Source: Peptococcaceae bacterium 1198_IL3148 (lineage in GTDB: Bacteria > Bacillota > Desulfotomaculia > Desulfotomaculales > Desulfohalotomaculaceae). Taken from it: a stretch of 64,000 nucleotides of DNA. The stretch is taken from assembly GCA_036763105.1 (NCBI GenBank), contig JBAIYS010000001.1:309860-373859 (forward strand), in the 5' to 3' direction. Numbering within the stretch: the stretch's first letter is position 1; each line of letters starts with the position of its first letter. This document shows positions 52,801-60,652 of the stretch, in pieces. The notes beneath the pieces were generated by a model. The model was not told the origin of the DNA. It did not search any database and saw nothing but the letters and a program-made list of their open reading frames with translations. A program made the translations under genes and the position numbers.

Positions 52801-55535
52801 CCAGCTACATTGTACTTCTGATAAGTTGCTTTTAGTTCATCGTTACGTATAGGCTCCCCTTCTGCTGTTGCTGTTGCTTCAGCTGGTGCTTTCCAATCTA
52901 ATGTCGCTTTATAAGTTACGCCATCATTATCTACAACGACAAACTCACGCTCGCCTGCTTCTGCCAATACGTTGAACCATAAGGTATGGTCGGTATTAGG
53001 TGTTAGCTCTTTGCCGTTTGAGGTAATGCTCTTAACGTTATCTTTGTGCAGACTGATTCTTTCACCGTCTACTAGAAGTTCAAACTCCTGGAATACATAG
53101 GCTTTTTCAGCTACTGTGTTGAATCCTGTCCGACCTGTTGCATTCCAACTTCCTTCTATTACTAACGGATCCTCTTCCTCAGCTTTAACTGGCCCCACCG
53201 GCTCACTTTCTACCATTCCGGTGTAGTTGCCTGTTCCTGTTGCTTTTACTTTAATGTATTTACCTACATCGGCTGCAACAAGTTCATAAGTCTTGCCTGT
53301 TGCTTCTTCAATAGGTACATAGCCTTCATTTTCACTATCGCTTCTCATCCACTGATAGTCAACTGTCGCCTTATCTGGCGTTACTTTAGCCGTCAATGAT
53401 TCTCCGACTTTAGCTACACCTTCAACACTAATAGCACTTACAATATCTTCACTAGGCTTTACTGTAAATGCAAACTCACTTATGCCACTATCCCTCATGT
53501 TACCCTTAACAGCTATAGCCTTAATAGTAACATCATCTTGGATTACTATTGGCTCGGTATATTTAGTTGTTAGCTTATTTCCATCGGTGGTATAGTAAAT
53601 TGATGCTCCCGATGTATCTGTACTCAATTCTACCTTTGTACCTTTAGCTACTTGACCACCATTAGGATCAGCTGTTGGTTTTTTTACTTGAGATGCTTCA
53701 AAAGGTGCCCAGGTTGAAAAATGATATACTGTAGCTTTAACTACATTTCCTTCAACTACAGAATCAACATATTTCCATTCCTTAGCAACTTCATCATAGC
53801 AGAAAATACCTACGCTGGCACCTTCCCCTTCAAATGGTAATGCCAATTCTACACCTTGGCTAAAGTCGATATTGCCATCAAACTCGATCTTAACAACTTT
53901 ACCGGAGGTTTTAAAAACTTGTCCCTCTTCAACATCGGGAACTTCATAATCTTCTAACTCGGTTACCGCTACTGTTACCCCTTCATTAATAACAATAGCA
54001 GAAAGATCTAATTCAACGCCGCTCTCAAATTTTAGTGGTTCTTCCACAGTTTTTGGAATTGCCACAGGCTTGCCTGCTGGAAGCGGTTTATCCTTTGCTA
54101 CTACGTTAACTGAAAAAGTCTTTTCAGCAGTTTTATAGCCAGATTTCCCTACAGCAACTGTAATTTCTGTTGTTCCAGCTGCTTTACCTTCAATTTTTAT
54201 AGTCTTGTCTTCATAACTAGCAATAGTAGCAACATCTGTTTTACTACTGGTAACTTTGCTTATTTTAGCATCCGCTGGGTTAGTTGTAATTTTTACTGTA
54301 GCATCGCTTCCGGCAATAACGGTGATATCGTTAATAGCACTTACAGAAACTACAGGGGTGCTTGATCCACCACCACCGCCTCCGCCACCGCCGCCGGAGC
54401 TAGAGCCCCTTACCTCTTTACCGGCAACAATGGCTTCTACGCCACGTTTCAGCTTTGGTTCGTTAACTGGCTTAATTTCTACCTCTACACCATCCACATT
54501 AATAGTAAGATCGGTGATTTTGCCATCGCCTTCTAGTTTCATACCAGAATTGGCAATTAGCTTATCTATGGTAGTATCCTTTAAGATAAGTCTTATTTCA
54601 TTGTCTTCTTTGTCAACAGTTGTTTCTGCTAATTCACAATTGTCCAAAGTAATACTGTTCTCGCCGCCACCATAGATGTAGGTTTTACCTTCAACAACAA
54701 CATTCTTCAGAGTTACATCACCATCGCCAATACCTTTGGCTAGGGTAAGGTCCCCTTTGATTGTTGTGTTCCGAAGAGTAACTCCATCTTCACTAATGGT
54801 TACATCATCATTTATAACCTGTTGCTCCTTTTCAGGTCCGTATGTTCCTGGCTCATCATAGGTGCTTGGTATAGTTGGAGTTGGTGCAGGCTCTGGTGTA
54901 GGTTCTGGCTTAGGTTCAGGTGCTTTAACTCCACCAATGGCTCGATCTAGGGTGACTATTGCCTCTGCACGGGTAATTGAGCGGGTGGGTTTAAAGGTTT
55001 GGTCTGGGTATCCGCCCATGTAACCCTTGGCCACCACTGCACCAATGGATCCTTTACTCCATTGAGGAATGGATTGAGCATCTTTAAAGTTTGCCACTGC
55101 AGCCACATTACTGGTGTCTAATTGTAGGATTCTGGCCAACATGGAAGCTGCTTCTTGGCGTGTAATTTGATTGTTTGGCTTAATGCTACCATCGCTATAA
55201 CCGCCAACATAGCCCACTGCTTTGGCTTTAGCAATTTCACCGGCAAACCAATCAGTTGACTTAACATCGGTAAAATTAATCTCTACCGTTTCATTAAAAT
55301 CAAATGCTCGGTTAACTAAGGTTATGAACTCTGCTCTCGTAATACTGTTATTGGGTTTAAATGTTCCATCTTGATATCCCTTTGCTAGACCCTGATCCGT
55401 CCAGCTATTAATTTGGCTCTCAGCCCAATGCCCCTGAATGTCTGTAGCTTGAGCATAGGCTAGTCCGGCAAAAGCTAGCACTACAAACAATACTAAGCAT
55501 AAGGCTGTCGACAGCTTTTTACCTTTCGTTATCAC
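49854..55535 (-). CDS. Giant surface protein (1893 aa) with SLH domains, Ig-like modules and tandem repeats
   Basis: A 1893-residue exported protein. In order: signal peptide (about 8-28), three SLH repeats (30-205: DIQGHWAESQINSWTDQGLA, FTDVKSTDWFAGEIAKAKAV, FKDAQSIPQWSKGSIGAVVA), a proline/glutamate linker, a beta-helix-like region (235-365), a glycine run (10 G near 380), a Big_2 domain (395-475), a chitobiase-type C-terminal module (about 630-700, SGASIYYTTDGNKLT), another Ig-like module (about 705-790), three repeats of about 200 residues (from 795 to 1375; repeats 1 and 3 nearly identical), further Ig-like parts, and an acidic tail. GTG start after GGAGGGAATTTA. It is anchored to the pyruvylated wall polymer and is probably an adhesin or S-layer-associated scaffold; ligand unknown. 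Confidence 0.9.
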   Translation of the reverse strand: MITKGKKLSTALCLVLFVVLAFAGLAYAQATDIQGHWAESQINSWTDQGLAKGYQDGTFKPNNSITRAEFITLVNRAFDFNETVEINFTDVKSTDWFAGEIAKAKAVGYVGGYSDGSIKPNNQITRQEAASMLARILQLDTSNVAAVANFKDAQSIPQWSKGSIGAVVAKGYMGGYPDQTFKPTRSITRAEAIVTLDRAIGGVKAPEPKPEPTPEPAPTPTIPSTYDEPGTYGPEKEQQVINDDVTISEDGVTLRNTTIKGDLTLAKGIGDGDVTLKNVVVEGKTYIYGGGENSITLDNCELAETTVDKEDNEIRLILKDTTIDKLIANSGMKLEGDGKITDLTINVDGVEVEIKPVNEPKLKRGVEAIVAGKEVRGSSSGGGGGGGGGGSSTPVVSVSAINDITVIAGSDATVKITTNPADAKISKVTSSKTDVATIASYEDKTIKIEGKAAGTTEITVAVGKSGYKTAEKTFSVNVVAKDKPLPAGKPVAIPKTVEEPLKFESGVELDLSAIVINEGVTVAVTELEDYEVPDVEEGQVFKTSGKVVKIEFDGNIDFSQGVELALPFEGEGASVGIFCYDEVAKEWKYVDSVVEGNVVKATVYHFSTWAPFEASQVKKPTADPNGGQVAKGTKVELSTDTSGASIYYTTDGNKLTTKYTEPIVIQDDVTIKAIAVKGNMRDSGISEFAFTVKPSEDIVSAISVEGVAKVGESLTAKVTPDKATVDYQWMRSDSENEGYVPIEEATGKTYELVAADVGKYIKVKATGTGNYTGMVESEPVGPVKAEEEDPLVIEGSWNATGRTGFNTVAEKAYVFQEFELLVDGERISLHKDNVKSITSNGKELTPNTDHTLWFNVLAEAGEREFVVVDNDGVTYKATLDWKAPAEATATAEGEPIRNDELKATYQKYNVAGVDLVNFDAMYQIKPGGEISKLTSSGDNCLWFKVDADEEGWKQEEGDHIFLVKHGDVWSKFVVNYKAEEEPVVLDATWNDTGKVGTNTIDETAYVFQGFELLDCETNAQIALVASNIAKMTVLAPGAEEAKELEVGDDSDPLLWFNVRKASGEYKYTVETKDGDVYEATLTWMAPVTATAEKTGEPAENEERKAVYQLYTVAVDVDPEYSKVYQIKPNGEISELAILTDSDNHLNIWFKIKDTANDDWKQLEGEHTFLIKKGDAWSEAVINYQASEEPVIVEGSWNATGRTGFNTVAEKAYVFQEFELLVDGERISLHKDNVKSITSNGKELTPNTDHTLWFNVLAEAGEREFVVVDNDGVNYKATLDWKAPKKVTATAEGEPIRNDELKATYQKYNVAGVDLVNFDAMYQIKPGGEISKLTSSGDNCLWFKVDADEEGWKQEEGDHIFLVKHGDVWSKFIVSYKAEEAPEDTEAPKLGEVTLTNDEEGNLVLTVKATDNGELACLEVDHSLDGQGVPEFEVGTEDVTDKTTGASSTFKDGIWTLNFGKQMSALVREKAGDTITFYFVIKDVAGNQFGDMYDVTDEMTVTLEVPVAPAYPVADFEFTKPDSIVEGSEEVEGFKIKVSNVDNIADDVKLRYLMEVVDGSNSLDGKEIGYGDPEVGTFTIQDGKAHFGPSAGFVLAEDGDWEYKLPALKGAEGVTTPFTVKDGLEAGTYKFTVSLVEVDGDLKVTSEAFEFTVAAQTDPVQEALDKLVAETSMTVEEQANGFTASFDKAIEVPEVIEGYYIDVLVTLEEGLTDGKVTILYNGKETAAKEIKIKETEIWLSELVLGGEPAEFKSGPAATWTILVTDNEEAVTVKGAIKSIISSDGFKDEKVVLAEGSFEFTIGVEEATEEETMETIPVVIDTKETVVTQVKVADEINEEITEEPKEEVVSEESDKKNVDETTSGQEQISETEIDEEDADDTQVNQADVIEEDEVE
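51424..51958 (-). repeat. Near-identical internal repeat, copy 2 (within the giant SLH gene)
   Basis: About 535 bp almost identical to 52621-53155 (offset 1197 bp, 399 codons); differences are few, for example near 51680-51695. A divergent third copy lies between them. Confidence 0.9.
52621..53155 (-). repeat. Near-identical internal repeat, copy 1 (within the giant SLH gene)
   Basis: Partner of 51424-51958; includes the segments GYRTGFN-like GSWNATGRTGFNTVAEKAYV and GDNCLWFKVDADEEGWKQEE. Confidence 0.9.
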
Positions 55536-55613
55536 ACTAAATTCCCTCCATTATTATTTTTATTGCTACCTGCAAAATAACAGATCCCCTATTTCACCTC
55601 CTCATAAGGGTAA

Positions 55614-55670
55614 TAAAAAAAGGCAATATAAAATACCTGCGCCTTTATAGCACAGAATACTTATATTGCC
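55614..55670 (-). terminator. Terminator of the Com-like gene
   Basis: Long hairpin GGCAATATAA...TTATATTGCC (55622-55631 with 55661-55670) with an inner CTGTGC/GCGCAG stem, followed by TTTTTTTATT on the minus strand. It stands between the Com-like gene and the giant SLH gene. Confidence 0.8.
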
Positions 55671-55720
55671 TCTTAAGGGCTTTACTAATATATTAAATTT
55701 GCGCTGGTAGAAAATAAGTA

Positions 55721-55903
55721 TTAGTTAACCTCTACCTCAACAATACCTTCAGTTCTAATAATCATGATCCGTTTACATTTGTTACATTTAATCTCAATAT
55801 TATCGCCATTGACCACACATAGAAGCTTGTTGCATATGCACCGTTCCTCACCCACTGATGTCGAGCAAATAACATTCTGTATATTCCCTTTATCAATTGC
55901 CAC
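55721..55903 (-). CDS. Small zinc-finger protein (Com-like)
   Basis: A 60-residue protein with cysteines at 13, 22, 24, 29, 40 and 43; the part RCICNKLL...IEIKCNKCKRIM resembles the Com zinc finger of phage Mu (CxxC...CxxC), a translational activator family also found in prophages. The frame is open further upstream to 56017, but GGAGGTG is 6 bases before this GTG; an ATG two codons earlier is too close to it. Its long leader (to about 56400) holds a candidate structured RNA. The role here is unknown; it sits just before the giant SLH gene but a terminator separates them. Confidence 0.65.
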   Translation of the reverse strand: MAIDKGNIQNVICSTSVGEERCICNKLLCVVNGDNIEIKCNKCKRIMIIRTEGIVEVEVN

Positions 55904-56054
55904 AGACATCACCTCCCGTATTCTTGATTTTGCTAAACTAATAAATTTTACGGCATAGTAAATTTGTCCCGAATCTAGTAAATTAGTCCTATTGATAATG
56001 ACATAATAATACGACATAAATCATATAAATCCTTGAACATTCTTGCAAAAAGAA

Positions 56055-56061
56055 TGTCGAA
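56055..56061 (+). promoter_or_regulatory. TGTCGAA within the Com-like gene leader
   Basis: Exact heptamer but in the opposite orientation to those at ftsE and the other genes; it is part of a GACATTCTTTTTGCAAG motif that recurs 300 bases away. Confidence 0.2.
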
Positions 56062-56166
56062 ATTTATTACATAAATAATTCCTCATGCCAATGTTTAATA
56101 ATCCGTCTCGTTGTTCACAGTTACTCGAATAGTAAGCGCTTACTTTCCTTTTAATTTTCTGAGGGC

Positions 56167-56327
56167 AAAAAAAAGACCGCACGATTCAGCAAATCGTACG
56201 GTCGGTTGCACTACTGACTCAAATACAGTTCAAGTGCCCAAATACAAACTGTATATCTTCGTCCCCGTCAGAAATAACGCATCATATAGATTTAATTGTA
56301 ATTTAGTTTATTAATACGACGAAGATA
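56167..56327 (-). ncRNA. Candidate structured leader RNA with intrinsic terminator
   Basis: On the minus strand: P1 TATCTTCGTC/GACGAAGATA (56318-56327 with 56254-56263), P2 ATACAGTT/AACTGTAT (56247-56254 with 56223-56230), a possible helix CTGAC/GTCAG (56267-56271 with 56214-56218), and loop AGTGC-type bases (56233-56237) that can pair with 56208-56212 as a pseudoknot. P1 and P2 share the bases at 56254. A strong terminator follows: GACCGTACGATT/AATCGTGCGGTC (56203-56192 with 56186-56175), then TTTTTTTT. It stands in the long leader of the Com-like gene. Not a known riboswitch by motif. Confidence 0.55.
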
Positions 56328-56406
56328 GTCCAAACTCCTTGTATATTACAGAAATAACTTACAAAAAGAATGTCAATATTTGTTGATAATTAAAATGTTG
56401 TCCCTA

Positions 56407-57423
56407 TTAATAATCCAGTACATCCACTTTGTATATTTTCCATGCTCCCTTTATGTTGGTTAATCCAAAGCGTTCGGTGACAGTGATGTTCTGCTGCTGG
56501 GAGTTGGCTTGGTTTAGGGTGTATTTAACTTTAACCACCACCGTTGCTAAGTGGTTGTTTTTGAATTTGACGTCAAAGCCACCGATACGGCTTATCGAGC
56601 TGATGTTTAAGGACGTTGGGGAATCTTCCACCGCTCCGAGGCCGCCATTTTTCAGTGACAGAGTGGCGCCACCGGTGGTGTAGTGAGTTAACTCCGTTAG
56701 TTTGTTGTCCCTTTGCATCACCGTTTCTAGGTCAGCTAGGTAACCGTCTATTACATTCTGCAGCTGGCCGTCCGTTGGTGTCGCTGTGCTGTCGGTCTTT
56801 AAAAATCGATTGAGAATCACCAGCACTTCCGCCCGGGTGGCGTTTCTATTGGGTTCAAAGGTGGTGGCGGTGCGACCGCCAATGATGCCGGCTTTCTTGG
56901 CCTGCAGCACCGAGGTGGCATACCACTTGTTCAATGGTACGTCTTTAAAGTTAGCATCATAGGGCGGTTGGGGCGGTGATTGTACCGCGTTCATAATCAT
57001 GGCCGCGATTTCGGCCCGGGTGATGTTTTTGTGGGGCTGAAAGTAGGTTCGGCCATCGCTGCCGGGGACACCATTGATAATTCCATTGGCGCTGAGGGAC
57101 GCCACCGCACCCTTAGCCCAAGCAGGTATTTGCTGCCAATCGGCAAAATCCGGCTGCTGGCTGGTAGCCTCTAAGCGCAGGGTTTTAGCCATTAGCGCGG
57201 CAAACTCCACCCGGGTAATGGGCTTGTTGGGTTTAGCAAAATATTTACCGTTTTCGGCATAACCGCTTAAAATATCCAACTGAATCATTTCCGTTAATTC
57301 TGCTTCGGCCCAGTGGTTATCTATATCCACAAACTGGTTGGGCAAAGCCACCGCAGCATAGGAACTGACGGAGTTGGTCAACACCGTGACCGCTGTAATA
57401 AAAGAAACCAGCAATTTACGCAT
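56407..57423 (-). CDS. SLH-domain surface protein with C-terminal NTF2-like part
   Basis: A 338-residue exported protein: signal peptide (1-23), three SLH repeats (about 30-215: DIDNHWAEAELTEMIQLDIL, FADWQQIPAWAKGAVASLSA, FKDVPLNKWYATSVLQAKKA) and a C-terminal part (225-338) that may fold like NTF2 or SnoaL (YLADLETVMQRDNKLTELTH, VVVKVKYTLNQANSQQQNIT, VTERFGLTNIKGAWKIYKVD). Such proteins are common surface components. It is anchored by CsaB-modified polymer. The DUF4127 gene precedes it by a REP pair. Confidence 0.88.
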   Translation of the reverse strand: MRKLLVSFITAVTVLTNSVSSYAAVALPNQFVDIDNHWAEAELTEMIQLDILSGYAENGKYFAKPNKPITRVEFAALMAKTLRLEATSQQPDFADWQQIPAWAKGAVASLSANGIINGVPGSDGRTYFQPHKNITRAEIAAMIMNAVQSPPQPPYDANFKDVPLNKWYATSVLQAKKAGIIGGRTATTFEPNRNATRAEVLVILNRFLKTDSTATPTDGQLQNVIDGYLADLETVMQRDNKLTELTHYTTGGATLSLKNGGLGAVEDSPTSLNISSISRIGGFDVKFKNNHLATVVVKVKYTLNQANSQQQNITVTERFGLTNIKGAWKIYKVDVLDY

Positions 57424-57454
57424 CTAAATCCAAACCTCCACATAGTTTTTTAAC

Positions 57455-57514
57455 GGGACAAGGGGACAGGTTCTGTGTCCCAAGGCTGGGACACCAAACC
57501 TGTCCCCTTGTCCC
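57455..57514. repeat. REPIN (two inverted REPs)
   Basis: GGGACAAGGGGACAGGTTCT... (57455-57481) and the inverted copy (57488-57514) with a 6-base spacer, 4 bases from the end of the DUF4127 gene. Confidence 0.85.
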
Positions 57515-57518
57515 TCTC

Positions 57519-59069
57519 TTATGGTTCAACTTCTAACAAGATATCAAAGGTTCGGTTCCATGGTAAATCTACCTTTAGTTGATCGATGGGGAAATCCTTT
57601 AGGTTGTCGGTGGCAAAGGTTTTTAGTTGCTGTTCAATCTCCGTTGCCACTGGGCCCTTGTCAGGGCCTAGGTTATATTTATTGATGTTGCCCTGTTGTA
57701 CTTGGCTGCGGACATTGGCTTGGTAGCCCCAGTCGTCCAGTAGGCGCACTGCCAGCAGGTGCAACCTGTCCGCTTCACCGATATCCTGGGACAACATGCC
57801 TTGGGCCAGGGCATAACCCACAGTATTGCCGGCGGTATTCCAACCGGCATAGGCTGTCAATTGGGGCAACAACTTCTGGTTCGCCAAGGTGGCCATTAGA
57901 CTGTTATCTGCACCGTTGGCCAGCGCCACATCGGCAACCGCCACGCGGCGGCCTTTCCCAATATGCCGACTAATGTCATTGACCAAAGCGGTGGTGGTTC
58001 TTTTGGGCTCCGCCACATTGGCGGCACTACCCGCTTCACCAATGACCCCGTCTTCCGGGGTGTTCACTGCCAAAATTAAGTCTGCCTGCTCAGGCTCAGC
58101 AATAACTTTACCGCCAGCGGCCACAATGTGGGCGGTAACGCTCTCTCCCAGCGTTACATCTTCATACTTAGGGGTGGTGTTCGCCCCCCGGCCCGGTGCA
58201 TAAGAGGTATAGACCGCCGGGGTGTTGCCCTGGGCATCGTTCAACGCCCGGGTCAACAGCACTAGGCCCACTTCATCCGCCCCGGGAAAGGAGTTATATT
58301 TAGCAGCATCCAGTGCGGCTATTTCTTCGGTTAATGACCGATACTCTTTATGAGACTGGGAGTAAGACAGGGTATCGTCCCGACAGAGAATCATGTAATC
58401 CATCACGTTAGTTTTGGTTTGCTCCAGCAGTTGCCGATTAATGGCGAGGTTCTTCTCCCGCCGCTGATACCAGTCTGTCAATACATCACCGGGGATGTCG
58501 GTTAACAGTTGGTTTAGCTTTACTTCCTCCGCTGCCGCTAGTCCTTCAATCTCCGCTTTATCCCGCAGCGCAGTCAGTTGAAAGATACGACTGCCATAGG
58601 TACCGTAGTAATCCGGCTCGGCCACGTTGGTGTTGCCCTTGTGGGTGCGCATTAGCGTGCTAAAGACATAAAGTTTAGCATCGGGGTTTTGTTGTTTTAG
58701 CTGGTTGAACTTGTCCACCCGGTCTGTCAATGTTGCCTGGTCTAAGTTATGGATGCGGGAGGGGGTTAGGCCACCGTACACCAAGGCATCGGCCGACAAC
58801 ACCAGGTAATCCGCCTGGGAGCAGTTGTCAAACAGCCATTGCCACAATTTATCCACCTGCCCAGGCTGCTTAATATGGGGCAAGTACTCCTCCGGGGGCA
58901 GTAGCAAATTAAATGAAGTGGCGTTAATGGTATCGGCGACGTAATCTAGGTTGACCGGTCGCTCATCCATGGGGATATACAGCAACGTGATTTCTTTATT
59001 ATCCTCTGCGCAGGCGGTTAGAGTAAAACAAAATATTAGCGTTAGCATGAGCAATAGTTTTTTCAACAT
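57519..59069 (-). CDS. DUF4127 family lipoprotein
   Basis: A 516-residue protein with a lipobox (FTLTAC, Cys20), then the DUF4127 hallmarks: LLYIPMDERPVNLDYV, LPPEEYLPHIKQPGQVDKLW, LVLSADALVYGGLTPSRIHN, and VFSTLMRTHKGNT. The C-terminal NTAGNTVGYALAQGM is typical as well. The family is widespread in Firmicutes with no assigned activity. The gene is framed by two REP pairs, 4 and 12 bases away at the ends. ATG 59069 after GGAGG. Confidence 0.9.
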   Translation of the reverse strand: MLKKLLLMLTLIFCFTLTACAEDNKEITLLYIPMDERPVNLDYVADTINATSFNLLLPPEEYLPHIKQPGQVDKLWQWLFDNCSQADYLVLSADALVYGGLTPSRIHNLDQATLTDRVDKFNQLKQQNPDAKLYVFSTLMRTHKGNTNVAEPDYYGTYGSRIFQLTALRDKAEIEGLAAAEEVKLNQLLTDIPGDVLTDWYQRREKNLAINRQLLEQTKTNVMDYMILCRDDTLSYSQSHKEYRSLTEEIAALDAAKYNSFPGADEVGLVLLTRALNDAQGNTPAVYTSYAPGRGANTTPKYEDVTLGESVTAHIVAAGGKVIAEPEQADLILAVNTPEDGVIGEAGSAANVAEPKRTTTALVNDISRHIGKGRRVAVADVALANGADNSLMATLANQKLLPQLTAYAGWNTAGNTVGYALAQGMLSQDIGEADRLHLLAVRLLDDWGYQANVRSQVQQGNINKYNLGPDKGPVATEIEQQLKTFATDNLKDFPIDQLKVDLPWNRTFDILLEVEP

Positions 59070-59081
59070 GAGAAGCCTCCT

Positions 59082-59145
59082 GGAACAAGGGGACAGGTTC
59101 CGCGTCCCATTAATAATGGGGACACGGAACCTGTCCCCTTGTCCC
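59082..59145. repeat. REPIN (two inverted REPs)
   Basis: GGAACAAGGGGACAGGTTCC... (59082-59108) and GGGACACGGAACCTGTCCCC... (59119-59145): 27-base arms, 25 matching, 10-base spacer, between the LCP gene and the DUF4127 gene. Confidence 0.9.
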
Positions 59146-59156
59146 TTTTCCCTTGC

Positions 59157-60416
59157 TTATTGTTCGTCGATTTGGATTGATTCTGTTTGCCCATAACCAC
59201 CAGCCGGTGGCAACCAGGGGGTGCCGTTATTTGCTGAGGCATCATTTGTTGGTGGCTGTGTTTGCTGTTGCGGTGTGGCATTGGTTGATTCATCCACATC
59301 TCCGTCACTTGGTTGTTCTCCCTGCCCTTGCTGTTGGCTACTATTATCTGTTCCGCTATTTTGCGGCTCAGTAGATGTATCTGTCACTGGTTCCTTTTGG
59401 GTAGGAACCCAGTCAGTGGCCTGTTCTTTTTTAGTGGGTGTTTCTGGTGTTTTTGGCGTTTCAGTAACTGTGTTTTGCACTACAGTAGACCCTTGAATTG
59501 TCTCGGTGGTTTCTCCCTCAAACAGGGCCATGACAGCTTGGTTAGCCACCTCTGGTTCCACATGCCAATAACTTAGGCCATCTATAGTAGCAAAAGTACC
59601 CGGCAGGGTTTGGGTAACTATTTCCAAATTGCTTAAATTCTTAGCGGCCTTGGCTAAACTTGCCATTTCCATTACACCTAAGTTGGTCTCTACGTTTTTA
59701 CTAACGCTGGGCACAATTTTGTGCAGCTTGGTTACCGAACTGGGTGACAACACCTCTTGGGCTAAGGCCTTCAGAAATTTTTGCTGGTGGGCGGCACGAT
59801 CGACGTCACCGTTGACATAGCCCCTAAAGCGCACATACTGCAGCGCTTTATCGCCATCTAAATGCTGCATGCCCTTTTTCAAATTAATTCTAGTGCCATC
59901 CATCGGATCGTAGTAGCTCATGTTTTGCTCCACTTCGTAGTCTAAACCACCGACGGCATCCACAATATCTTTAAAGCCATTAAAGTTGGTCAGTACATAA
60001 TAATCAATGGGCACACCCAATAAGTCAGATACCACCTGGCTGGCCAATTCCGGCCCACCAAAAACGTTGGCAGAATTTATTTTCTGATAGCCGTGTTTGG
60101 GTATTTCCACCCTGGTGTCCCGGGGAATAGACATCATTGAAATGCGATTGGTTTCTTTATCTACACTGACAAAAATCATGGTGTCTGTTCGGGACTTGGT
60201 TTCACCGGGGCGGGCGTCCATGCCCAAAAGTAACACATTTATCCGATCATTTAATATGGATTCATCAACATCTTTCTCTTGACCCAGCAGGTTTGTATCC
60301 AGATCAGGAAACAGGTAGTTAGCAGCCACCTGATAGCCCACCACAAATAGAGCCACTAACAGAACACTAAATATAATAATGGGCATTTTCTTTTTAAGTT
60401 TGCGTTTTTTTGCCAT
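59157..60416 (-). CDS. LCP (LytR-CpsA-Psr) family wall-polymer ligase
   Basis: Attaches secondary wall polymers to peptidoglycan. The 419-residue protein has an N-terminal span (10-32), the LCP domain (about 55-265: NVLLLGMDARPGETKSRTDT, MMSIPRDTRVEIPKHGYQKI, GVPIDYYVLTNFNGFKDIVD, KALQYVRFRGYVNGDVDRAA) and a low-complexity C-terminal tail (300-419) rich in Q, T and P. All key arginines and the RSRTD/IPRDT acidic pairs are present. It lies beside tagA, so it is probably the transferase for the polymer started by TagO. Confidence 0.93.
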   Translation of the reverse strand: MAKKRKLKKKMPIIIFSVLLVALFVVGYQVAANYLFPDLDTNLLGQEKDVDESILNDRINVLLLGMDARPGETKSRTDTMIFVSVDKETNRISMMSIPRDTRVEIPKHGYQKINSANVFGGPELASQVVSDLLGVPIDYYVLTNFNGFKDIVDAVGGLDYEVEQNMSYYDPMDGTRINLKKGMQHLDGDKALQYVRFRGYVNGDVDRAAHQQKFLKALAQEVLSPSSVTKLHKIVPSVSKNVETNLGVMEMASLAKAAKNLSNLEIVTQTLPGTFATIDGLSYWHVEPEVANQAVMALFEGETTETIQGSTVVQNTVTETPKTPETPTKKEQATDWVPTQKEPVTDTSTEPQNSGTDNSSQQQGQGEQPSDGDVDESTNATPQQQTQPPTNDASANNGTPWLPPAGGYGQTESIQIDEQ

Positions 60417-60577
60417 AAAATTACACCTACTTTCAGTACTGGTGTTTAACAGATTAATTTTATCGCACTATAACTGACAATTCAACTGGAATATTAAGCA
60501 CCCTCTTTTTATATGACGCCAAAGTCAAGCAAAACGTTTCAAAAATGATTCATTAACATACATTTTCCACTTACACA

Positions 60578-60620
60578 TGTAGGGGCCCGATTTATCGCGC
60601 CCCTAACGCAACCTTTGTTT
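60578..60620. repeat. Half copy of TGTAGGGG-type element
   Basis: TGTAGGGGCCCGATTTATCG and CGCCCCTAACGCAACCTTTG: the left half with a variant hairpin, between the LCP and tagA genes. Confidence 0.6.
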
Positions 60621-60652
60621 ATAAGCTAAGGTGTTGCACTATGTGCAATATT

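Noticed and set aside
54366..54410. Glycine run as assembly error
   Set aside because: Frame is kept on both sides and the codons vary (GGT, GGC, GGA), so it is a true linker.
56167..56327. c-di-GMP-I riboswitch, tmRNA or 6S RNA
   Set aside because: The conserved GEMM core segments are absent; GGGGACG alone recalls tmRNA but no tRNA-like ends or tag frame exist; no 6S-like long bulged hairpin.
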